DNA of 64,000 nt from the NCBI RefSeq assembly GCF_000349325.1, contig NC_020504.1, positions 1,364,001 to 1,428,000 on the forward strand, read 5' to 3'. A program made the position numbers and the translations under genes. Position 1 is the stretch's first letter; each line of letters starts with the position of its first letter. Shown piece by piece: positions 15,877-25,900 of the stretch. A model generated the notes under the pieces. That model saw nothing but the letters and a program-made list of their open reading frames with translations. It made no database searches and was not told the DNA's origin. This stretch comes from Streptomyces davaonensis JCM 4913 (GTDB lineage Bacteria > Actinomycetota > Actinomycetes > Streptomycetales > Streptomycetaceae).

Positions 15877-16644
15877 ATGGCCGTCTTGTCCATCGACTTC
15901 ACGCAGGGCCTCGACGACGCCTGGTCCAAGATCGCTCAGTTCGTGCCGAAGCTCGCTGGTTTCCTGGTCATCCTGGCCATCGGCTGGTTCGTGTCCAAGA
16001 TGATCGGCCGCGTCCTCGATCGCGTCCTGCGCAAGGCGGGATCGGAGCGGCTGGCGGAACGGGCCGGAGTGGACCGCATGCTCCTGAACTCCGCTCACGA
16101 CCTGACGGGCATCGTTTGCAGAATCGTTTATTGGACGCTGATGCTCATCACGCTTCAGCTCGCGCTCGGCGTCCTCGGGCCCAACCCGGTCAGCACCATG
16201 ATCAACGAACTGGTCGCCTGGCTGCCGCGCGCCGTGGTCGCCGTGATCCTCATCGTTGTCGCCATGGCCATCGCCAACGCAGTTCGCACCATCGTCGCGA
16301 GCGCGCTCTCCGGCGTCTCCTACGGGCCGACGGTCGCAGGCCTGGTCTGGGGGGCCATCGTGGCACTGGGCGCCGTCGCGGCGCTCGGACAGGCCGGCAT
16401 CGCCACCACGGTCACCCAGCCGATGCTGTACGCGGTGCTGGCTACGGTGACGGGCATCCTGATCGTCGGCGTGGGCGGAGGCATGATCCGGCCGATGCGG
16501 CACCGCTGGGAGCGCTGGCTGGACACTGCCGAGCAAGAAGCCGCGCGAACTCGCGGCGTCTCCCCGGCTTATCAGGCCGGGCCCCACGACGCCTGGACGA
16601 CCACTGCGGAGCGTGATGCGGAGGGGCAGGATCGTCGCTGGTAG
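15877..16644 (+). CDS. Small mechanosensitive channel-like membrane protein (TM-helix repeat family)
   Basis: 255 residues, start ATG with GAAAGG six bases upstream. About five hydrophobic segments: near 20-40, 85-105, 115-140, 155-180 and 185-205. The helix-breaking repeats (VSKMIGRVLDRVLRKAGSERLAERAGVDRML, then VRTIVASALSGVSYGPTVAG) match the conserved TM-helix repeats of MscS-related proteins such as CmpX. The C-terminus (about 210-255) is soluble. A role in turgor or membrane-stress response is inferred. The MscS beta domain itself is absent. Confidence 0.75.
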   Translation: MAVLSIDFTQGLDDAWSKIAQFVPKLAGFLVILAIGWFVSKMIGRVLDRVLRKAGSERLAERAGVDRMLLNSAHDLTGIVCRIVYWTLMLITLQLALGVLGPNPVSTMINELVAWLPRAVVAVILIVVAMAIANAVRTIVASALSGVSYGPTVAGLVWGAIVALGAVAALGQAGIATTVTQPMLYAVLATVTGILIVGVGGGMIRPMRHRWERWLDTAEQEAARTRGVSPAYQAGPHDAWTTTAERDAEGQDRRW

Positions 16645-16702
16645 GTGACGGGACCCGCTTCCGAAGTCGGCACCGTGGTTCGGCCCGGGAGAGCGGCACA
16701 TC

Positions 16703-18074
16703 GAAGCTCTCTTGAAAATCAGCCGAGGGCTCCGACGTTTGCCCAGGTCAAGCGGTGTCCTGGCGGGGCGCGATGGTGACGTCGTGGCCAAGTGCCGCGA
16801 GTTGGGCGAGCAGGCGTCGGGTCTGCCGTTCCCTGCCCAGTCGGCTGGTGAAGTGATCGGCTCCCAGGTCCCGGTAGGGGACATCGTCGTGCAAGATGTG
16901 CCACGCGGCGACGAGGATGGAGTGCCCGACCGCGACGGTCGCCCGTTTCACGCCGCGGTGTGGCACCAGCCTCCGGAACTGGGCGCCGAGGTAGGTGGTC
17001 TTCATCCTGGCGGCGCTTGAACCGGCCATGTATAAAGCGGTCTTGAGCCATGTGTCGCCGTGCCGGGTCCGGCCGGACATTCGTTTGCCGGCGGACTCGT
17101 TGTTTCCCGGGCACATCCCCGCCCAGGAGGCGAGGTGGCCGGCGGTGGCGAACCTGCTCATGTCCACCCCGATCTCCGCGATGATGACCTGAGCCAGGAC
17201 CAGGCTGACGCCGGGGATCGTGGTCAGCAGCTCGGCCTGGCGCTGCAGCGGCTGCAGTTGACGAGCGATCTCCTGGCTCAGCTGAGCGATCCGGGCGTCT
17301 GCCTGGTCGATCGCCCGCAGCATCGCCGCGACCATGAACGCGTGGTGGTCGGTGAAGCTGTTGGTCAGCGCGCGGTTCAGCAGTGGCACCTTCTCCAGCA
17401 TGCGGCCCAGCGCCATCCCCGCCAGTACTTGCGGATCACGCTCCCCGGCGACCAGGGCATCGAGCATGCTCCGGGCGGACCGGCCGGTGTTGTCGGAGAC
17501 CACGGCGCTGAGCTTGATGCCTGCGTCCTCGAGGAACATCGCCAGCCGGTAGACGTCCCTGGCCCGGTCCCGGACGGTCTCGGTGCGATAGCGGGTCAGA
17601 TCCCGCAGCTGTCGGATGTCGCGCGGCGGTACGAAACTGGGCCTCACCAGCCCGTGCTCGATCAGGCGGCAGATCCACTCGCAGTCCCTGACGTCGGTCT
17701 TGCGCCCCGGTACGGTCTTGATGTGCTGGGCGTTCAGCAGCCACGGCTCGATGCCTTCCGTCGCGTCGAGCAGGTAGTACAACGGCTTCCAGTAGGACGT
17801 GGTGGCCTCCATACCCACCCTGGTGATCTCGTTCTCCAGCAGCCAGTCCCGCAGTTCCAGCAGGCCGTCGCACATCGTCGAGAACGTACGCACCTCGCGA
17901 CGGCTCCGCTTCCCCTTCCCCGGGACCCGGATGCATACCTTGCACTCGATCTTGCCCAGGTCGACCCCGGCGCAGCGTTCCTCGAACACGTCCATAGCCG
18001 CCTCCTGACGACCGGTTCGGTCAGCCGGCGGTGCCCGCCCTTCCGGGGCCACAGGATTCGAAGAAGCTCTCTTG
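16703..18074 (-). mobile_element. IS110-family insertion sequence (ends approximate)
   Basis: A complete IS110 transposase gene is bracketed by a 12-base direct repeat GAAGCTCTCTTG at 16703-16714 and 18063-18074, giving a unit of 1,360 bases. IS110 elements lack clear inverted repeats, so the repeat is the only end evidence. Only about 70 bases lie between the transposase start and the right copy. That is short for the non-coding end that carries the bridge RNA in this family, so the element may extend further, toward about 18300. Confidence 0.65.
16748..17995 (-). CDS. IS110-family transposase
   Basis: 415 residues, ATG start with AGGAGG seven bases upstream. The N-terminal RuvC-like DEDD domain shows GVDLGK (Asp near 11), GMEATTSYWK, and KTDVRDCEWI. 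The C-terminal domain has the IS110 signature TTIPGVSLVLAQVI followed by FATAGHLASWAGMCPGNNESAGK and the downstream KTALYMAGSSA with the catalytic Ser. Full length with no frameshift, so it may be active. Recent work on the family shows RNA-guided recombination; the guide RNA was not resolved here. Confidence 0.94.
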   Translation of the reverse strand: MDVFEERCAGVDLGKIECKVCIRVPGKGKRSRREVRTFSTMCDGLLELRDWLLENEITRVGMEATTSYWKPLYYLLDATEGIEPWLLNAQHIKTVPGRKTDVRDCEWICRLIEHGLVRPSFVPPRDIRQLRDLTRYRTETVRDRARDVYRLAMFLEDAGIKLSAVVSDNTGRSARSMLDALVAGERDPQVLAGMALGRMLEKVPLLNRALTNSFTDHHAFMVAAMLRAIDQADARIAQLSQEIARQLQPLQRQAELLTTIPGVSLVLAQVIIAEIGVDMSRFATAGHLASWAGMCPGNNESAGKRMSGRTRHGDTWLKTALYMAGSSAARMKTTYLGAQFRRLVPHRGVKRATVAVGHSILVAAWHILHDDVPYRDLGADHFTSRLGRERQTRRLLAQLAALGHDVTIAPRQDTA

Positions 18075-18308
18075 CGTGCTCATGGCAACATCACCGGACT
18101 CCTGCACACGGTCCCTGCGTCCGACTTCGTTTCGGGCTCAAGACTCGGCGCCAAGCTCCATCGACGTCCTCCGGACGAGCACCACCCGAATTTTCCCGGC
18201 CACGGGGCGGGCCCGCCAGGGACCGGGACGACTTCGTTGCCTGTGGTCGCGTGTCCTCCGACCGTCGTCATGCTGCTGTGGCCTCCACGAGTCGACGGCT
18301 GCGCCCTG

Positions 18309-18668
18309 TCACAGCCCGGTGGCCAACCAGACGGTCACGGCCGCGGTTGCGGTAAGTCCGACGTTGAGCGCGATCCGGCGGTCTCCGCCGGTCAGGTGGA
18401 TGGCGATCGCACCGGTCTGGAGGAGCACGAAGCCGCCGGCCGCGGCCGGCGCCAGCGAGGGAGCGATACCGGTCAGAGGCGGAAGGATCAGGCCGGTCGC
18501 GCCGAGCAGTTCGACCGTCCCCAGCGCCCTGAGAGCGGGCATGGACACGCGGTCGACCCAGGCCATCATCGGCCGGAGCTGATCGCGGCTGCGAATCAGC
18601 TTCAGAGTGCCTGCGTAGACGTAGAAGAGGGCGAGCAGTCCCGCGACGATCCAGTAGGCGATGTTCAT
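18309..18668 (-). CDS. DoxX-like membrane protein
   Basis: 119 residues with four predicted membrane helices (about 4-22, 48-66, 70-90, 98-117), and the DoxX-type motif YVYAGTLKLIRSRDQ after the first helix. Such proteins are small membrane components linked to redox or electrophile stress; the exact reaction is unknown. It is divergent from the LysR-type regulator gene 317 bases away, so it is the likely regulatory target. Confidence 0.85.
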   Translation of the reverse strand: MNIAYWIVAGLLALFYVYAGTLKLIRSRDQLRPMMAWVDRVSMPALRALGTVELLGATGLILPPLTGIAPSLAPAAAGGFVLLQTGAIAIHLTGGDRRIALNVGLTATAAVTVWLATGL

Positions 18669-18985
18669 CGTTCCCGTTCCTGGGACACTGGTTCACGGGG
18701 ACCCATCGATTGCGTCGATTGCGTCGGTTGCTTCATGTGAGGTCGTGGGCGGGCTCGGTCGCATAACGGCCCATCGTGTCGATATTGGCCACGCACATGC
18801 GCGTTCTGGAGGACGGCCAGCGCCCGGGCAGCGCCTCGCGATCGCCGAGTGCGTGATACGGCGGGGTCGGTGCGCAGCCAGCTGGTCCTTGCTTCTTCGG
18901 TCACGCTCACGAGTGCACCGCCGGAGCCCTGCCGGTGTCCAAGACCCCTTCCGCAGCGCCGATACCTGATGGGTATCGTTGCAGC
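18669..18985. other. Divergent intergenic region of doxX-like and lysR-type genes
   Basis: 317 bases. Besides the palindrome at 18961-18977 I see no gene. A short open frame ending near the DoxX start was judged a chance frame. Confidence 0.4.
18961..18977. promoter_or_regulatory. LysR-type operator candidate
   Basis: GATACCTGATGGGTATC: six-base arms GATACC/GGTATC around five bases, containing the T-N11-A pattern of LysR binding sites. It ends eight bases before the GTG start, overlapping where a promoter or ribosome binding site should be, so autorepression is likely. Confidence 0.65.
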
Positions 18986-19837
18986 GTGGAGCTACGGACC
19001 TTGCGCTATTTCGTGGCGGTCGCGGAGGAACTCCACTTCGGCCGGGCCGCCACCCGACTGCACATGAGTCAGCCGCCGTTGAGCCGGGCGATCAAGCGGC
19101 TGGAGGCCGATGTCGGGGCCGTGCTGTTCACCCGCTCGCCCACCGGCGTCGCGCTGACGTCGGCAGGCACGGTGCTGCTCGACGAGGCGCGGGCCCTGCT
19201 CGACCAAGCCGACCGCGTCGGTGTACGCGTGAGGGCGGCGGCCGGCATCGCGAGCATCACCGTCGGCATCCTGGGCGACGGCACCGACCCGGGAGTGTCC
19301 AGGCTGGCTGCCGCCTACAGCCGACGCCACCCCGGCATCGACATCCGCATCCGCGACACCGGTCTGACCGACCCGACGTGCGGGTTGCGCGCCGGTCTGG
19401 TCGATGTCGCCTTGACTCGGGCGCCGTTCGACGAGACTGCCCTGGCGGTACGGGTCCTGCGGACCGACCCGGTCGGAGTGGTCCTGCGCGCCGACGATCC
19501 GCTGGCCCACCGCGAACAGTTGAGGCTGGCCGAACTGAGTGACCGCCGCTGGTTCCAGTTCCCACAGGGCACCGACCCCATCTGGCAGTCGTACTGGAAC
19601 GGCGGCACGCCACGCGAGGGCCCGGTGGTCCGCGCCGTCCAGGAATGCGTGCAGGCCGTGCTGTGGAACGGCACGGTCGGCCTGGCACCGCTCGGCCACG
19701 ACCTGTCCGCAGAGCTGGCCGTGGTACCGCTGATGGACATGCCGCCGAGCCGGGTGGTGGCGGTGTGGAACGAAGGCGACACGAACCCGTTGATCCGGTC
19801 CTTCATCGAGATCGCTACGGCCGTGTACCGCCACTGA
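18986..19837 (+). CDS. LysR-family transcriptional regulator
   Basis: 283 residues. The N-terminal winged helix-turn-helix (about 1-60) has VELRTLRYFVAVAEELHFGRAATRL and MSQPPLSRAIKRLEADVGAVLFTR, typical of LysR proteins. The C-terminal domain (about 88-280) is the periplasmic-binding-protein-like effector domain. The GTG at 18986 matches the family start. No clear ribosome binding site precedes it; translation from a leaderless mRNA is possible. An in-frame GTG at 18935 would add 17 atypical residues. It probably controls the divergent DoxX-like gene. Confidence 0.9.
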   Translation: MELRTLRYFVAVAEELHFGRAATRLHMSQPPLSRAIKRLEADVGAVLFTRSPTGVALTSAGTVLLDEARALLDQADRVGVRVRAAAGIASITVGILGDGTDPGVSRLAAAYSRRHPGIDIRIRDTGLTDPTCGLRAGLVDVALTRAPFDETALAVRVLRTDPVGVVLRADDPLAHREQLRLAELSDRRWFQFPQGTDPIWQSYWNGGTPREGPVVRAVQECVQAVLWNGTVGLAPLGHDLSAELAVVPLMDMPPSRVVAVWNEGDTNPLIRSFIEIATAVYRH

Positions 19838-19985
19838 GCACCACCACCAACGGTGCCGCAACTCGTGAACCTTCCGGACGCGGCGACCCTCGGGACGGTC
19901 GACAACTCCACGGCGGCATCAGCCACTTGACGACTCACCGATGAGAGTCGGCTCCGCCGTCGGGCTGACACCCCCGCACTGGCCT

Positions 19986-20377
19986 GAGAGCGGCTCGAAG
20001 AGGATCACGTCGCAGCGGAGCAGGAACTGAACCCCGCAGCTGACCCGTTAGTACTGCTGAGTGTTGGCGCAGCAGCAACCAGCCGCGTCCTGCTGGGCTC
20101 TCACGTCCTGGTCGCTCCGCTGTACCCGCCCGTCCAGCTGGCCCGGTCGCTGACCACGATCGACCTGATCAGCGGTGACCCCCATGTGATCGACACGATG
20201 CTGCGGGTGAACATCGACGCCGGCACGAGCACGGACAAGGTCGCCGACACCATCAAGGCAATCCACGAGCACACCGGAATCGACCACTTCATGATCGACT
20301 CGATGTATGACGTGGACACCGTCGAAGGCTCCCTGGAGCACGCCCGGCACACCCTCGAACTCGTCGAGAAGGGGTGA
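19986..20377 (+). pseudogene. Remnant of an F420-dependent luciferase-like monooxygenase
   Basis: One uninterrupted frame joins two distant parts of a LLM-class oxidoreductase. The first is the N-terminal segment ADPLVLLSVGAAATSRV, then LLGSHVLVAPLYPPVQLAR and SLTTIDLISG. The second is the family C-terminus from DTMLRVNIDAG through IDHFMIDSMYDVD to ARHTLELVEKG. The central barrel (roughly 150 residues expected) and the true N-terminus are missing. There is no ATG or GTG before 20186, so at most 63 residues could be made. Likely relic of a deletion. Confidence 0.75.
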
Positions 20378-20430
20378 CGGGTTACTCGCTGATTGCGGCC
20401 GTACGCACGAGTCCTCCGTCGGGACGACGG

Positions 20431-21144
20431 CTACTGCGAGCCAGGACCGCCGTCCTCGGGCCCCAAGGCTTCTCGCTCGCGGCGCTCAAGCCATTCGAGA
20501 TACCAGGTGCGGAAGTTGTGCCGGTTTCCGTGCGCATCGACGATCGGTAGGTAGGGCGGGTTGATCCCAACGTCCCGGTCTCGGAGTTCTCCGCGGTGCG
20601 GACCGACGATGATGAGGCAGCTGGTCATTCCGCATCCGTTGTCACTGATGAGGATCGCGCCCCGATCCCGTTCCTCATGCCAGATCCGGTGTTCGGCATC
20701 GTCGAAGACCTCCAAGTAGTCGTGCCGGTAGTCCTCGTCCTCGTCGCGGGTAGTGGGCTCGTATCCGGCAGCGCGGAGGGTTGCCAGCTGTTGGTCGGCC
20801 CACTCTTCCGTCTCGACGAAGGGTCCGCTCGGGTCGAGCAGAATGGGATCGCCACCTTCCCAGACCCAGCCCCATTTCCCCACGACGCGACGCAACGATG
20901 TCAGCTCGATCTCGGGTCCGGGTCCACCCGCGCCGACCTCCGCCAAGAAGGTGCGGTACTCCACGGGGAGTTCGACACCGTATTGCGCCTCGACCTCAGC
21001 AATCTCTGCGGCAGTCAGGGCGGGTTCGAAGACGGGGTGCTGAGGAGGACCCCAGCCGCGTGCCTGATGCTGGGCCTCCTCCACCGCAATGACCCGTTCC
21101 CGAACTCCCGCCCATCCTGCCTGCGCGTCCACGCCGCCGCTCAC
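20431..21144 (-). CDS. SMI1/KNR4 family protein
   Basis: 237 residues. Shows the SUKH/SMI1-KNR4 pattern: an N-terminal helix, PALTAAEIAEVEAQYGVELPVEYRTFLAEVGAGGPG near 40-75, and a conserved later block GCGMTSCLIIVGPHRGE near 168-185. Bacterial members are often immunity proteins against polymorphic toxins. The GTG start overlaps the TGA of the L,D-transpeptidase gene (GTGA), so they are translationally coupled. Upstream in-frame codons only mirror that gene. Whether it protects against a toxin here is unknown; it lies close to the RHS toxin gene but on the other strand. Confidence 0.82.
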   Translation of the reverse strand: MSGGVDAQAGWAGVRERVIAVEEAQHQARGWGPPQHPVFEPALTAAEIAEVEAQYGVELPVEYRTFLAEVGAGGPGPEIELTSLRRVVGKWGWVWEGGDPILLDPSGPFVETEEWADQQLATLRAAGYEPTTRDEDEDYRHDYLEVFDDAEHRIWHEERDRGAILISDNGCGMTSCLIIVGPHRGELRDRDVGINPPYLPIVDAHGNRHNFRTWYLEWLERREREALGPEDGGPGSQ

Positions 21145-22073
21145 CCGATGGCGATGCGAGGGTGGGCGGACGGGGTGATCCAGCCCATGATCTGGTCCAT
21201 GGTGGCGCGGGGGACGGAGACGCAGCCCGCGGTGGCGCCGCTGCCGTTGACGTGGAGGAAGATGCCCGCGCCGCGACCGGGGGTGGCGGGCCAGCGGTTG
21301 AAGTTGATGACGAGGGCTTTGGCGTACTGGGTGGGGTAGTTGATGAGGTGTTCGCTGCCCCGGTCGCCGGATTCGGTGAGGGGGAAGTCGGCGCCAGTCT
21401 CTCCGTGCATCTCGTTGTAGAACTTCGATTCCGGGTCCTGTACCCACCAGTCGTCGGCGGTGACGACGTGGTACGGCATGGCGGTGCCGCCAGCGACGTG
21501 GCCGAAGCCCTCGGTGATGGTGTAGGTGCCGCCGGGGGTGGTGTAGGTGTTCTGCATCCGGGTCGCCCCGCTGGTGACACCGTTGGAGCCGACCCGGCCC
21601 GCGCCGGTGCTGAACTGTGCCTTCCAGCCGGAGGAACCCTTGGCCCAGGCGGTGACGGTGGCGTAGGAGCCGCTGGCCTTGACCGTGATCACCTGGGTCG
21701 CGTCACCCACCTCCACGGGGACCGGGAAGTCGGGCGCGGTGGGGGCGGGCGCGTCAGCGCCGGATGCTCCGGACCCGGTGGTGCCGCCGGCGGTTCCCTC
21801 GCCGGCCTTGGCGGCACTGCCCCGGGCAGAGGCGGAAGCCTTTGCCGATGCGGATGCCTTGGTGGAGGTGGAAGGGCTGGCGGAGGGCGATCCGGAGGCG
21901 CTGGGTGACGCGCTGCGGGAGGCGCCAGGGGTGCCGGACTCAGAGGTGTTCGGTGCCGACAGCGAGTCCGAGGCCGCCTGCTGCTCGTCGTCCTGCCCAC
22001 CGCAGGCGGAGGTCAGCGCCAGGACGCTGAGGACGGCGGCGCTGGTCAGAACCTGCCGGGAGAGGGACTGCAC
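21141..22073 (-). CDS. L,D-transpeptidase (YkuD) lipoprotein
   Basis: 310 residues from a GTG with AAGGAG six bases upstream. Lipobox LTSAC gives a lipid-anchored Cys near residue 20. A low-complexity Ser/Ala/Lys/Pro-rich linker follows (about 25-110). The C-terminal YkuD domain carries the catalytic motif IFLHVNGSGATAGCVSVP (His near 272, Cys near 282). It is expected to form 3-3 peptidoglycan cross-links or attach proteins to the wall. Genes for an MmpS-like protein and an SMI1/KNR4 protein flank it in the same direction. Confidence 0.9.
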   Translation of the reverse strand: MQSLSRQVLTSAAVLSVLALTSACGGQDDEQQAASDSLSAPNTSESGTPGASRSASPSASGSPSASPSTSTKASASAKASASARGSAAKAGEGTAGGTTGSGASGADAPAPTAPDFPVPVEVGDATQVITVKASGSYATVTAWAKGSSGWKAQFSTGAGRVGSNGVTSGATRMQNTYTTPGGTYTITEGFGHVAGGTAMPYHVVTADDWWVQDPESKFYNEMHGETGADFPLTESGDRGSEHLINYPTQYAKALVINFNRWPATPGRGAGIFLHVNGSGATAGCVSVPRATMDQIMGWITPSAHPRIAIG

Positions 22074-22120
22074 GGTGAGCTCCTTGCGCTCTGGGTTGCC
22101 TGAAGAACTGTCTTGCTGGG

Positions 22121-22657
22121 TCACGCGCGGTCCGCGCCGCCGCCCGCCTTGTCCGGTCGGGGCAGAGAGCCGGTGCAGGTGGCGCGGCCGAACTCGCCGC
22201 TGGCGGAGGCGCCTTGGACGTACTGACCGCGAACAGTGAGGGTGCAGCGGGCCTGGCCGCCCTGCTCGCCGAGCACGATGTTGACGACGGCATCGCGGCC
22301 GAGCGGGACGGCTACCGTCTTGCGCCACGGCAGGGCCGCACCCTTGACGGTCACGCCCTTTCCGGACTCACTGCGGGCCTGGTAGGTGATGTCAGCCGTG
22401 CCGCTGCCGGTGACTTCGTAGGTCACCGAGGCGGTGGGAACCCGGCGTTCGGGCGGACTGTCGTCCCCGCCGCTGTCGAGGACGCCGTAGAGGACGAGCC
22501 CTGTGCAGGCGGCGAGAGCGACGCCGGCGGCGATCACCCCGGCGCGGTCGGGGCGGGGGCGACGGGATTCCGTTGCTTTGCCGGCCGCTTTTCCTTCCCC
22601 TGCCTCTTCCTCGGTTTCCGGTAGGAAAGGTTCCGGTTTCTCGGTTACGGCGCCCAT
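22121..22657 (-). CDS. MmpS-like membrane-anchored protein
   Basis: 178 residues, ATG start with AAGGGG upstream. A charged cytoplasmic N-terminus (1-40), one membrane helix (about 41-62, GVIAAGVALAACTGLVLYGV) and an extracellular beta-rich domain. That domain runs TASVTYEVTGSGTADITYQA, then ALPWRKTVAVPLG, with two Cys in ARCTLTV and RATCTGS that could pair. This resembles MmpS accessory proteins, although no MmpL partner is in the window. It precedes the L,D-transpeptidase gene by 47 bases, so they likely form one operon. Confidence 0.75.
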   Translation of the reverse strand: MGAVTEKPEPFLPETEEEAGEGKAAGKATESRRPRPDRAGVIAAGVALAACTGLVLYGVLDSGGDDSPPERRVPTASVTYEVTGSGTADITYQARSESGKGVTVKGAALPWRKTVAVPLGRDAVVNIVLGEQGGQARCTLTVRGQYVQGASASGEFGRATCTGSLPRPDKAGGGADRA

Positions 22658-22800
22658 GAAACGTCCCCTTCGGAAATAGAGATTGGACCGGACTTCGGCC
22701 GGGACGGTGCGCTTTATACATGACGCCGATGCGCGAATTCCAGCGTGCGGACATTTCGGGCGACCGCTCTCCGATTCATCGTCAACTGTCCCTGTTGTCC

Positions 22801-22836
22801 GCTGACTTGACTCAGCGTCAGCAACTTGATTAGAAA
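22801..22836 (+). promoter_or_regulatory. Candidate promoter of the RHS toxin gene
   Basis: TTGACT (22807-22812) and TAGAAA (22831-22836) are 18 bases apart, close to a housekeeping promoter. The -35 lies inside the inverted repeat GCTGAC...GTCAGC (22801-22822), which may be an operator. The start codon is about 85 bases downstream. Confidence 0.4.
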
Positions 22837-22925
22837 CCCGGCGCCGCTGCTCGCGACCCTTTTACCGTGCTCAAAATGAGGTCACGGGCGGCGATTTTTG
22901 GTCAGCTTCTTCGGGAAGGTTTGGT

Positions 22926-25900
22926 GTGAGACCCAGACTGGGGAGAACGATAGCTTGCCTGGTGGCAGCTGCGGTGATGAGTACCGCGCTGCCCCAGGTG
23001 GCCTATGCCGCGTCCGACTCGGGCGGTGAAGAGAAGGGAATTCTCGACACCTTCAAGGGCTGGTTCACGGATGAGGAAGAAGACGATGACGGCCGCGCTG
23101 AAGAGCCGCCGTCGCACGATGAATTGGAGGTCGCGGACCGGCAGCATCTGCCGAAGGAAAAGTCTCGGCCACCCGCCAAGCGGGTCCGCGAAGTCACCGG
23201 CAGGCGTACGTCGAGCGCCCGCTTCTGGGAGCTCTCCGACGGCCGCATCGAGGCGGAACTGTCGGCGGCGCCGACCTCGTACAGGTCAGGGAAGTCGTGG
23301 AAGTCGATCGACACCCGGGTGCGTGAGAGTGGTGCGAAGGGCTTCGTCCTCGCCAACACGACGAACGAGGGCCGCAGTTGGTTCGGTTCGGATGCGGACC
23401 GGCTGGTGCGTTTCAAGTCACCGGACGGCCGGTCGGTCACCCTCGGTCTGGAGGATGCAGGCAGCGCGCTGAAGCCTGTGGCGAAGGGCTCTGAGGTCAC
23501 GTACCGGGACGCGATCCATGGCGCGGATCTTCAGTACGTGGTCGGTGCGGGCCGAGTGAAGGAGAACATCGTCCTGGCCGAACGCCCGGACGGCCCGGTG
23601 AAGTTCACCTTCACGCTGGACACCGAGGGTCTGGTGCCGAAGGCGCGTAAGGACGGCTCGATCGCGCTGTACGGGGCGCTGCCCAACACGCCGGTGATGG
23701 TGATTCCGGCGCCGTACATGACGGACGCGAAGAAGGCGGACTCCTCCGTCTTCGGCCAGACCTACAGCACCAAGGTCGCCCAGAAGCTCATGAAGGACGG
23801 CAAGTCCTGGAAGCTGACGGTCACGCCGGACGCGAAGTGGCTGGCCGCCAAGGAGCGGCAGTACCCGGTGGTGATCGACCCGACAATCACGATCGCACCG
23901 TCGCCGTCCGGTTCTCAGGATGTCATGGTCCTCTCGGACCAGCCATCGACCAATTTCAACACCAGCTGGAAGCTGTCCGCGGGCAAGACCGACACCGGCA
24001 TCGCCCGCTCCCTGATCCAGTTCCCGCTGGACGACATCCCCGCGAATGTGGATCTCGACTCGGCGCGCTTGGAGATGTACTTCGACCAAGCACACACCAC
24101 CGGCGCCAACGACAACACCATCGAGGTGCACCGGGCTACCGGCCCCTGGAACGAAGACACGGCGACCTGGTCCTCCACCAGCGCGCTGTCCGGTGAACTG
24201 TCCGGGACCACGGAGCTGTTCGACGACGGCGATGCGGGGACGGCGGCGGTGGGTTCCTGGCCGTACTCGGGGGCGGCGCTCAAGGAGCACGCGGTCAACC
24301 AGGACTACCGGTTCAACCAGGACTCGGTCTCCGGGGACACCCACACGTGGCAGACACCGGTGCTGGACACCGGCACCTACCGGATCGCCGCGCACTATGT
24401 GGCATCGAGCAACCGGACCACTGCGGCGCCGTACACGGTGCACTACAACGGCGGCTCGAAGACGTACACCGTGGACCAGACGGCGGGTGCGGACGGTGTG
24501 TGGGCGTCGCTGGGCGATGGCGAACAGCTCCAGTTCAACAAGGGCGGCACCGGCTACAAGGTGGTGCTGGGCGACACCGCGAGCCCGGCGGGTTCGGCGG
24601 TGATCGCCGATGCGATACGGATGACGAATCCGGCGCAGATCGTGAAGAACAAGGGCGAGTACAGCCAGTGGCACAACTTCCCGGTCACCAACACCGTGCA
24701 GCAGTGGGTCAATGGCACCCAGCCGAACAACGGCTTCGTTCTACAGGCGCAGGACGACACGCTGGCCGCGACGGCGCTGGGCGGTCCGCGCTACGAGGCC
24801 GGTGACGGCCTCTACGGCGGTGAGACCTCGACCATTCCGCGGCTGACGGTGACCTACGGCAAGGTCGGCGCCAGCCTGAACTCGCCCACCGTGGTCCACA
24901 GTACGGGCCCGGAGCTGTCGTGGAAGCCGTACTCCAACACCACCGGTGACAGCGGTCTGGACATCGTCGAGTACCAACTGCACCGCTCCACGCAGCAGGC
25001 GTTCACCCCGTCCGCCGCCACGCTGGTGGCGCCGATCGGCACGACGGCCACCACCTACACGGACACCACGGCCACGCCGACCCCGGACTCCTACAGCGGG
25101 GAGATCGGCCGCTCGTACTACTACCAGATCGCGGTGAAGACGCAGAACGGCGAGCTGCTCGGCTCGCCGACCCGAATCGTCGGCATACCGAAGGCCGGCC
25201 GCACGATGCGGCTCATCCAGGGCACGAGCTCGGTGACGGACGCGACCCTGTCGTCCGCGAAGCCGACCACCAACCAGGACACCATCACCTACGACGGCGT
25301 GGGCCAGCAATGGCTCAGCGTGGGCAACAACACGCCCACGAACAGCACCGAGAAGACCCGCGCGGTGATGAAGTTCGACACCGCCGCCATCCCGGCCACG
25401 GGCACGGTGATCGACTCGACGCTGTTCATGTGGGGGGCGGAGACCACCCGCACCAACACCGGCGCCCGCTACAACCTGCACGGACTGACCAAGGGCTTCG
25501 ACGAGACGTCGACAACGTGGAACAACGCCACCGCGTCGACCGCGTGGAGCAGTGCGGGCGGCGACTATTCCTCCCTCGTCTCGGACTACGAGCCGTGGTG
25601 GACCAACGACGTCGGCCGGCACGACTGGAACGCCACGTCTCTGACCCAGGGTTGGGTGAAGACCCCGTCGTCCAACCACGGCGCGCTGGTCAAGCTCGCG
25701 GACGAATCCGCCTCGGGGCCGCAGGAGCAGACGGTGTTCCTGGCCTCGGAGGCCGCCGACTGGCAGATCGGCCCGTTGCTGCGGGTGATCTACGTCGACT
25801 CCACGACCGAGGACACCTACTACACGCCGCAGACCCCGGCCCGGATGACCCCCAACTCCACCTACACGGTGGACTTCACGGTCACCAACACCACGTCGGG

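Noticed and set aside
18665..18910. Minus-strand open frame of 81 codons between doxX-like and lysR-type genes
   Set aside because: No ribosome binding site, no recognisable domain, and it would cover the whole divergent promoter region.
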